From Pseudomonas sp. PDM16 (lineage in GTDB: Bacteria; Pseudomonadota; Gammaproteobacteria; Pseudomonadales; Pseudomonadaceae): a stretch of DNA of 64,000 nucleotides. Made by a program: the position numbers and the translations under genes. Shown here piece by piece: positions 57,506 to 64,000 of the stretch. The first letter of the stretch is position 1. Each line of letters begins with the position of its first letter. The DNA lies in NCBI RefSeq assembly GCF_014851865.1, contig NZ_JACVAM010000004.1, positions 372,001 to 436,000 on the forward strand, written 5' to 3'. The notes beneath the pieces are model-generated. The model was not told the origin of the DNA and did no database searches. It was given only the letters and a program-made list of their open reading frames with translations.

Positions 57506-60500
57506 CAGATGTTTGCTCCGGCCTTCTGCTCCAGCCAGCCGAACAGGTCAGCCAGCAGTGCATCGGCACGCTCGAATTCGAAATCGTCTATCGCCCCCTC
57601 CAGGGCTTCAGCCCGCGCCTGCTGCGTCAGCGCCGCCAGCGAGGAAACCAGGTGTTTCAGGGCCTGCTCGTCCAGTTCGCCGTGTTGCAACGCGGTACGC
57701 AGCTGTTTCACCAGGGCCAGCAGTTCGTCCGTGGACAGTGTGTCGGCAGCGTCGAACTCCACTGTAGCCTCGGACTCCGGCAATTGCGGCAGGAGATCGA
57801 TCAGCGCTTTCGACAAATTGGCCAGCAGCTCCTCCACCGAGGCCGGTACTGCCCCCTTGAGCGCATGCTCCAACTGGCCGGCCAGACGACTGGTACGCAG
57901 CAGGGCCAGGTTGGCTGCGGCGCCGCGCAGGCGGTGGACCAGCTCAATGGCCGCCAACTGCTCGCCCCCGTGCAGCAAACGTTCGACCTGGACACAGCTG
58001 CCCAGATGCTCGTCAAGGAAGCGGCGGATGGCCGCCACCATCGCCACATCGTTCCCCCATAATTGCAGGCCTCGCACCCAATCGATATCTACGTCGGGAT
58101 GGTGCTCAACAGCTGAGCTCGGCTCATGCGGTGCGGTCTGCACCCCGATGACATGCGCGATCTCGGCCAGAAGCTTGTCCATCTCCAGTGGCTTTGAGGC
58201 AAAGCCGTCCATGCCCGCCTCACGAGCGGCCCGACGGTCCTGCTCCAGTACGCTAGCGGTCAGGGCGATGATGGGCGTCGCCGCAAGACCATTGGCCTGC
58301 TCATGCTGGCGGATGCGCCGGGTGGCCTCCAGGCCGTCCAGGCGCGGCATCTGCACATCCATCAACAGGACATCGAACTGGCCATCGACGAATGCGGCCA
58401 CGGCCTGCTCGCCATCGTTGACGGTGGTGACGTGATGGCCCAATGCGCTAAGGGTCAGGCTGAGCAGCTCGATATTCTGTGGTACGTCATCGGCAGCCAG
58501 GATCTTCAGCACCGGCAGTGCCGCGCCCCTGATTTCGACTTTGTCCGACTGGGCCTCACCGGCCTGCAGCGGCAGGTGCACATGGAATACGCTGCCCATG
58601 CCCAGGCGACTCTCCACCGTGATGCGCCCGCCCATCAGCTCGGTAAGCTGACGAGCAATGGTGGTCCCCAGCCCGGTTCCTCCGAAGCGCCGGCTCATGG
58701 ATGCGTCGGCCTGGGCGAAGGGGTCGAAGATACGCTGCAAGCGATCATCGGCGATGCCGATGCCACTGTCTCGAACGGAGAGCTCTACCCTACCCGGCTC
58801 GCCGCTCACCTCCAGGCGCACCCAGCCGGTTTCGGTGAACTTCACCGCGTTACCCACCAGATTGGTCAGCACCTGCTGGATGCGCAGCGAGTCGCCCTTG
58901 AAGTGATCACCGAGGCTTGTCTGATAATCCAGGCTCAGGCTCAGGCCCTTGGCCTCGGCGCCTAGACGCAGTGAGTCGCAGACCTGCTCGCACAGCTCGC
59001 GCAGGGAGAAATCCATGTGCTCCAGCTCAACCGCCCCCCGTTCGAGCTTGGCGGTATCGAGAATGTCGTTGAGCAGACCAAGCAGCGAGCGTGCCGACTG
59101 TCGCACAGTACTCAGGTGGCGGCGCTGCTGTGTGTCGAGACGGGTGCCAAGCAGCAGTTCGGTGAAGCCGATGATGGCGTTCATCGGCGTGCGGATCTCA
59201 TGGCTCATGTTGGCCAGGAAAGTGGTCTTCGAAGCCGCGGCCTGCTCAGCGTGCTCCTTGGCGTTGCGCAGGGCTTCCTCCATCTCCCGCCGTTCGCTGA
59301 GGTCGGTCGCGAACTTGATCACCTTGAACGGCTCGCCATCGGCATCGAAGATCGGGTTGTAAGACGCCTGGATCCACACCTCGCGGCCGCCCTTGGCCAG
59401 CCGCAGGTACTCGCCGCTGTCGAGTTCGCCACGCGACAGCCGCTCCCAGAAGTCGCAGTACTCAAGGGTGTCGACGTATTCCTGCTCGCAGAAGATGCGG
59501 TGATGCTGGCCCTGGATCTCTTCCAGCTCGTAGCCCATCAGATCGAGGAAGTTGCGGTTGGCGTTGAGCACATGACCCTGCAGGTCGAACTCGATGACCG
59601 ACACGGCACGGTTGATTGCGTTCACCGTGCCCTCGAACTCGGCGTTGCGCAGTTTGCTCTCGGTGATATCCAGCATGACACCGTCGATCCAGCGCGGTAC
59701 GCCGTCCTCGTCGGTCATGCCGCTGCCTCCCTCCCAGACCCATACCTCACTGCCGTCCTTTCGAATCAGGCGGTATTCAACCTGATAGCTGCGACCGGCC
59801 AGCACGGCCTCGCGCACCGGATCGTTGATCCGCGCCTGATCGTCCACATTGATCAGCTCGGTGAAGAAGCGCCGGCCCGCGATGAACTCCGCCGCCGACC
59901 AGCCAGTCAGTGCTTCCACCGCATCGCTGACGAACACCATGCTCCAGTCGTTATCCAGGCTGCAGCGGAACGCGACGCCCGGGATGTTGCCGATCAGTGA
60001 GCGGTATTGCCGCTCGCTCTCACGCATCGCCCGCTCCATGGCAATGCGCTCGCTGATATCGCTGATGAAGCCGACGAACAGCGTCTTGCCCGGCAGCCTG
60101 GCATGGCCGACAGCCAGGCGGATCGGCAGCTCGGTTCCGTCCTTGCGCAGCAACTCCACCTCACGGCTACCACCAATGATCTGGCTGGTACCGGTATTGA
60201 GTAGACGCGGCAGGTAGTCCGCCATGCCCTGCCGATAGGATTCGGGAATGACCTTGTCGATGTTCTGGCCGATCAGGTCGCGCTTGTCCCAGCCATACAG
60301 GCGCTCTGCGGCGGCGTTCATGCCCTCGATCACACCTTGGTCATCGATGATCACCACGCCGTCCACTGCCGTTTCCAGGATCGCGCGCAAACGCGCCTCG
60401 TTGCCCTGTATCTGGAAGAACAGCTGGCGATAGCGCAGCAGTCCATTGACCCCAGCCACGAAGATCGTCAGCGAGACGGTGATCAGTGCGACCGCCAAGG

Positions 60501-61194
60501 CCAGGAAAAGGCTGTAGTTGCCCTCCCCCGTGATCGGCGCGGCAACGCCGACGAACCGCGCCGCAGCCATGCCGGTGTAGTGCATGCCACTGATGGCTAG
60601 GCCCATGACCAGGCCGCTGACCATGATTGCCTTACCGGAAGACAGCTTTCCACGCAGGCCGAAGCGCACCCACAGGGCGACAATCGCCAGGGCCACGGCC
60701 ACCAGGATCGACAGCGCAAAGATTTCCGGGTCATAACGCAGCAGTGGCGACATGCGCATCGCGGCCATGCCGCTGTAGTGCATGGCACCGATACCGGCGC
60801 CCACCAGTACGCCACTGCCAATCAATTGGAGTCGCGTGACCTTGCGCATGGCCAGCAGTTGCAAGGCCACCCACGAAGCGCCCAGGCTCGGCAGCAACGA
60901 CAGTAGCGTCACCCCCGGCGAATAGCTGACCGGCGAGCACAGCTGGAACGCCAGCATGCCAATGAAGTGCATCGCCCATACGCCACCGCCCAGGGCCAGC
61001 GAACCGGTGAGCAGTGCCGTCTGCCGGTAGAAGGTGTTCTTGCTCAGACGCGCCATGCCCGCCACCTGCAGGGCCATGCCCGACGTGAAGGTGGCGATGG
61101 CCAGCGACAGCAGCACCAGCCAGGGGTTGTAAGTCCCCTGCAGCAACAGGCTGGGATCGGCGTTGTCGAGGAAGAACGTGGTCAGATAATTCAT
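57505..61194 (-). CDS. MHYT/PAS hybrid histidine kinase with REC and HPt domains
   Basis: A 1229-residue membrane sensor. Residues 1-240 form a seven-helix MHYT domain with three M-H-x-x-G-M motifs (AMHFIGM, AMHYSGM, GMHYTGM), thought to bind copper and sense O2, CO or NO. Three PAS domains follow (about 270-390, 395-520, 525-650), then HisKA (SHEIRTPMNAIIGF near 670), HATPase (NAVKFT, DSGIGI, GGTGLG), a receiver (DDVPQ, LLMDVQMPRLDG, SKP) and an HPt (VHRLRGAAANL). It is a complete internal phosphorelay that probably ends on the adjacent HD-GYP regulator. Confidence 0.92.
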   Translation of the reverse strand: MNYLTTFFLDNADPSLLLQGTYNPWLVLLSLAIATFTSGMALQVAGMARLSKNTFYRQTALLTGSLALGGGVWAMHFIGMLAFQLCSPVSYSPGVTLLSLLPSLGASWVALQLLAMRKVTRLQLIGSGVLVGAGIGAMHYSGMAAMRMSPLLRYDPEIFALSILVAVALAIVALWVRFGLRGKLSSGKAIMVSGLVMGLAISGMHYTGMAAARFVGVAAPITGEGNYSLFLALAVALITVSLTIFVAGVNGLLRYRQLFFQIQGNEARLRAILETAVDGVVIIDDQGVIEGMNAAAERLYGWDKRDLIGQNIDKVIPESYRQGMADYLPRLLNTGTSQIIGGSREVELLRKDGTELPIRLAVGHARLPGKTLFVGFISDISERIAMERAMRESERQYRSLIGNIPGVAFRCSLDNDWSMVFVSDAVEALTGWSAAEFIAGRRFFTELINVDDQARINDPVREAVLAGRSYQVEYRLIRKDGSEVWVWEGGSGMTDEDGVPRWIDGVMLDITESKLRNAEFEGTVNAINRAVSVIEFDLQGHVLNANRNFLDLMGYELEEIQGQHHRIFCEQEYVDTLEYCDFWERLSRGELDSGEYLRLAKGGREVWIQASYNPIFDADGEPFKVIKFATDLSERREMEEALRNAKEHAEQAAASKTTFLANMSHEIRTPMNAIIGFTELLLGTRLDTQQRRHLSTVRQSARSLLGLLNDILDTAKLERGAVELEHMDFSLRELCEQVCDSLRLGAEAKGLSLSLDYQTSLGDHFKGDSLRIQQVLTNLVGNAVKFTETGWVRLEVSGEPGRVELSVRDSGIGIADDRLQRIFDPFAQADASMSRRFGGTGLGTTIARQLTELMGGRITVESRLGMGSVFHVHLPLQAGEAQSDKVEIRGAALPVLKILAADDVPQNIELLSLTLSALGHHVTTVNDGEQAVAAFVDGQFDVLLMDVQMPRLDGLEATRRIRQHEQANGLAATPIIALTASVLEQDRRAAREAGMDGFASKPLEMDKLLAEIAHVIGVQTAPHEPSSAVEHHPDVDIDWVRGLQLWGNDVAMVAAIRRFLDEHLGSCVQVERLLHGGEQLAAIELVHRLRGAAANLALLRTSRLAGQLEHALKGAVPASVEELLANLSKALIDLLPQLPESEATVEFDAADTLSTDELLALVKQLRTALQHGELDEQALKHLVSSLAALTQQARAEALEGAIDDFEFERADALLADLFGWLEQKAGANI

Positions 61195-61384
61195 GCAGGC
61201 ACCAGCGACGACCCAGGGCGCGGGTCACCGGAACGACAGGTGAGAAAGCGGGGTTCACGCAGAGCCTAGCCTACCGGGCGTGACGCATCGGTCAAGCTCA
61301 ATAATGGCACCGCGCCAGTAGAATCGACCGGAGGTAGAAACGACGAGGCCCGCCGAAGCGGGCCCCGTGGCAGCAAGCTATGGG
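61195..61384. other. intergenic region between the kinase gene and htpG
   Basis: About 190 bases holding the promoter of the kinase operon (minus strand) on its left side and the htpG terminator on its right. No operator was recognised. Confidence 0.4.
61347..61364 (-). terminator. probable terminator of htpG
   Basis: GGCCCGC-CGAA-GCGGGCC is a perfect seven-base stem with a stable tetraloop. On the minus strand it is followed by TCGTCGTTTC, a poor T tract, so efficiency is uncertain. Confidence 0.65.
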
Positions 61385-63304
61385 TCAGGCGGAGAGCTCG
61401 ACCAGCAGCTTGTTCAGACGCTGCACATAGGCGGCCGGGTCCTTCAGGCTGTCGCCAGCGGCCAGGGCGGCCTGGTCGAAGAGGATGTGCGACAGGTCGG
61501 CAAAACGATCTTCGTCGGCCTCGGCATCCAGCTTCTCGATCAGCGGGTGCTGCGGGTTGATCTCGAAGATCGGCTTGGCGTCCGGTACCTTCTGCCCGCT
61601 GGCTTCGAGGATCTGGCGCATCTGCAGGCCCAGGTCCTGTTCACCAATGGCGAGGATTGCCGGCGAGTCAGTCAGGCGATGCGACACGCGCACCTCGGCG
61701 ACCTGCTCGCCCAGCGCGCCCTTGAGGCGCTCCAGCAGCCCTTCCTTGGCCTTGGCCACTTCTTCCTGAGCCTTCTTGTCCTCTTCCGAGTCCAGCTTGC
61801 CCAGGTCCAGGTCGCCACGCGCCACGTCGACGAAGTGCTTGCCGTCGAACTCGGTCAGGTAGCTCATCAGCCACTCGTCGATGCGGTCGGTGAGCAGCAG
61901 CACTTCGATGCCTTTCTTGCGGAAGACTTCCAGGTGCGGGCTGTTCTTGATCTGCGCAAAGGTCTCGCCGGTGAGGAAGTAGACCTTGTCCTGGCCTTCC
62001 TTCATGCGGCCGATGTAGTCGGCCAGGCCCACGGACTGCTCGCCATCGTCGCCCTGGGTGGAGGCGAAGCGCAGCAGGCCGGCGATTTTCTCCTTGTTGG
62101 CGAAGTCTTCCGCCGGGCCCTCCTTCAGCACCTGGCCGAAGGCCTTCCAGAACTGCTTGTACTGCTCGGGCTCGTTCTTCGCCAGCTTCTCCAGCATGTC
62201 CAGCACACGCTTGGTCAGTGCCGACTTCATGGCGTCGATCACCGGATCCTTCTGCAGGATCTCGCGGGAGACGTTCAGCGACAGGTCGTTGGAGTCGACC
62301 ACGCCCTTGATGAAGCGCAGGTACAGCGGCAGGAACTCGTCGGCCTGATCCATGATGAACACGCGCTGCACGTACAGCTTCAGGCCCTTCGGCGCTTCGC
62401 GCTGGTACAGGTCGAACGGCGCGCGGCCCGGCACGTAGAGCAGCGAGGTGTATTCCAGCTTGCCCTCGACCTTGTTGTGGCTCCAGGACAGCGGGTTCTC
62501 GAAGTCATGGGCGACGTGCTTGTAGAACTCCTGGTACTCCTCGTCCTTCACCTCGGTACGGCCGCGGGTCCACAGCGCGCTGGCGCGGTTGACGGTCTCC
62601 CACTCCTGCTCGGCCGGCTTGTCGGCCTCTTCACCGTGCTCTTGAGAAGAGATGGGGTCTTTCGGCAGTTCGATCGGCAGAGCAATGTGGTCGGAGTACT
62701 TCTTGACCACGTTGCGCAGGCGCCAGCCATCGGCGAACTCTTCTTCGCCACTCTTCAGGTGCAAAACGATGCGAGTGCCGCGCTCGACCTTGTCGATAGT
62801 GGCGACTTCGAAGTCGCCCTCGCCCTTCGACGACCAGTGCACGCCTTCGCTGGCCGGGCTGCCGGCGCGACGGGTGAACACGTCGACCTTGTCGGCAACG
62901 ATGAAGGCCGAGTAGAAGCCGACGCCGAACTGACCGATCAGGTGCGAGTCCTTCTTCTGGTCGCCGGTGAGGTTCTTCATGAAGTCGGCGGTGCCGGACT
63001 TGGCGATGGTGCCGAGGTGCGCGATCACTTCCTCGCGGCTCATGCCGATGCCGTTGTCTTCGAGGGTGACGGTCTTGGCGTCCTTGTCGAAGCTCAGACG
63101 GATCTTCAGCTCGGCGCCGCCTTCGAGCAGCTCCGGCTTGGCCAGCGCCTCGAAGCGCAGCTTGTCGGCGGCGTCGGAGGCGTTGGAGATCAGCTCACGG
63201 AGGAAGATTTCCTTGTTGGAATACAAGGAATGGATCATCAGGTGAAGCAGTTGCTTCACTTCGGTCTGGAAGCCCAGGGTTTCTTTTTGAGTTTCCACAC
63301 TCAT
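61385..63304 (-). CDS. htpG: molecular chaperone HtpG (Hsp90)
   Basis: A 639-residue Hsp90 homologue. The start at 63304 gives the usual [20 protein letters not shown]; an upstream in-frame start at 63322 adds six residues. The N-terminal ATPase has [22 protein letters not shown] and [11 protein letters not shown]; the middle domain arginine is in LNVSREILQ. The length fits bacterial HtpG. It is an ATP-dependent cytosolic folding factor, normally heat induced. Confidence 0.97.
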   Translation of the reverse strand: MSVETQKETLGFQTEVKQLLHLMIHSLYSNKEIFLRELISNASDAADKLRFEALAKPELLEGGAELKIRLSFDKDAKTVTLEDNGIGMSREEVIAHLGTIAKSGTADFMKNLTGDQKKDSHLIGQFGVGFYSAFIVADKVDVFTRRAGSPASEGVHWSSKGEGDFEVATIDKVERGTRIVLHLKSGEEEFADGWRLRNVVKKYSDHIALPIELPKDPISSQEHGEEADKPAEQEWETVNRASALWTRGRTEVKDEEYQEFYKHVAHDFENPLSWSHNKVEGKLEYTSLLYVPGRAPFDLYQREAPKGLKLYVQRVFIMDQADEFLPLYLRFIKGVVDSNDLSLNVSREILQKDPVIDAMKSALTKRVLDMLEKLAKNEPEQYKQFWKAFGQVLKEGPAEDFANKEKIAGLLRFASTQGDDGEQSVGLADYIGRMKEGQDKVYFLTGETFAQIKNSPHLEVFRKKGIEVLLLTDRIDEWLMSYLTEFDGKHFVDVARGDLDLGKLDSEEDKKAQEEVAKAKEGLLERLKGALGEQVAEVRVSHRLTDSPAILAIGEQDLGLQMRQILEASGQKVPDAKPIFEINPQHPLIEKLDAEADEDRFADLSHILFDQAALAAGDSLKDPAAYVQRLNKLLVELSA

Positions 63305-63398
63305 GGTCGTCGAACTCCACATGCATGACAGGCCGCGTGATTGCGGCGGATGTCATACAAATGGGGAGTTCAAGAGAGATTTCAAGGCCTTGGAGAAA

Positions 63399-64000
63399 TC
63401 ACGGCTCCAACAATTCGATCCTGGCGATCTCTTCCGGCTTGAAACTGAAGCTGGCTTGGCCGCCACCGACGCCTAACTGCTGGCTCAGACGGATACTCCC
63501 GTCCGTGTCCACACCGATGAAGCGACCTTCCACCGTGCCGCCGCCGGCCTTGCTCACGCGCATGGCGAGGGTGCGGTACTGCTCAGGGTTGCGCTGCAGA
63601 CGCGGCAGCGAGAAACGCTGGCGGCGGTCCAACGCAGGGCGCGCAACCTGCACCACTGGAGCCGCCGCCTCCGTAGCGGCTACCGGTTTGGCCGTCTCTA
63701 CGGCTCGAGCCTCGGCCAGCGTCGGATAGTTGTCGCCTTGCACCTGCCAGCCGCGCGAGCCTTTCTCCAGTACCAGCTCCAGACGCTGTTCACTGCCATT
63801 GACCTTGGCCTGCACGCTCAACGGTAACCGATCGGCGGGGAAGCCCACTTCGGGCAGCGCGGCCAACTGCACCAGACGAGTAGCGAACCGCCGCTGCAAA
63901 TGGTCCTCGACGACTTTGGTCAGGGTCTCGCGAGAGTCGAAATGGGTGTCCAGGCGACCATCCTTATAACGCAGGCGGTCGGCGAACAACTCCAACTGTC
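63399..64000 (-). CDS. hypothetical protein (5' end beyond the window)
   Basis: I do not recognise this gene. The frame runs to the window edge without a convincing start (only a TTG at 63995), so the N-terminus is probably outside. About 200 C-terminal residues are seen: an alpha/beta segment (ETLTKVVEDHLQRRFATRLV), an alanine-rich linker (about 63660-63700) and a compact beta-rich end (VEGRFIGVDTDGSIRLSQQL, then FKPEEIARIELLEP) that looks like a small SH3- or Sm-like barrel. It ends 94 bases upstream of htpG on the same strand. Confidence 0.55.
   Translation of the reverse strand, partial: QLELFADRLRYKDGRLDTHFDSRETLTKVVEDHLQRRFATRLVQLAALPEVGFPADRLPLSVQAKVNGSEQRLELVLEKGSRGWQVQGDNYPTLAEARAVETAKPVAATEAAAPVVQVARPALDRRQRFSLPRLQRNPEQYRTLAMRVSKAGGGTVEGRFIGVDTDGSIRLSQQLGVGGGQASFSFKPEEIARIELLEP

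Noticed and set aside
57509..58435. Long plus-strand open frame inside the hybrid kinase gene
   Set aside because: It is antisense to a domain-rich kinase and encodes low-complexity Ser/Arg/Ala-rich protein.
61367..63328. A 653-residue open frame antisense to htpG
   Set aside because: It mirrors the htpG codon positions; high GC leaves the complementary frame open. Its translation has no recognisable domain.

Overview
The window is high-GC Pseudomonas chromosome. The left part has the gene order I recall from P. aeruginosa around ldcAB, a dienoyl-CoA isomerase, fimL, nudC and sohB. The absence of recognisable pyoverdine genes and the presence of a hydroxamate siderophore cluster suggest a non-fluorescent species, perhaps of the P. 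mendocina/oleovorans group. The species is an inference.

Layout. 1-13.8 kb holds core metabolism: lysine decarboxylase (5' truncated) and its antiporter, a crotonase, the type IV pilus regulator FimL, NudC, a VOC protein, a TSUP permease, then an SDR/phosphotransferase/SCP2/histidine-phosphatase group facing sohB and a YhdH-type oxidoreductase. 13.8-18.0 kb holds a thioesterase-like protein, a TetR regulator, two LysR regulators, a second TSUP permease and a DUF1127 protein. 18.1-27.2 kb is a mexEF-oprN efflux operon with its regulators mexT and mexS, with an Xre-RES toxin-antitoxin pair lying between mexT and mexE on the opposite strand.

27.3-56.3 kb is a self-contained siderophore locus. 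It contains an iron-starvation ECF sigma factor behind a Fur box, a PvdE-like exporter, an MbtH protein, a type II thioesterase, two NRPSs with four modules, a TonB-dependent receptor, a siderophore acetyltransferase, an L-ornithine N5-monooxygenase, an FhuF-like ferric reductase and an FhuCDB importer. Reading the adenylation pockets gives X-X-Ser-X, where X is the same residue three times (pocket D-G-E-C-T-G-G-V-T-K). With the hydroxylase and acetyltransferase nearby, X is most simply N5-acetyl-N5-hydroxyornithine. The first module begins with a condensation domain, as in lipo-initiated assembly lines. The predicted product is therefore an acylated tris-hydroxamate tetrapeptide of the amphibactin type. 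Two promoters, before mbtH and before the receptor, share an (T/C)AAAT-N16-CGTCT element and probably respond to the local sigma factor.

56.5-64 kb holds an HD-GYP response regulator with an MHYT/PAS hybrid histidine kinase, htpG, and the 3' part of an unrecognised gene. I saw no tRNA, rRNA, CRISPR array, insertion sequence or prophage.
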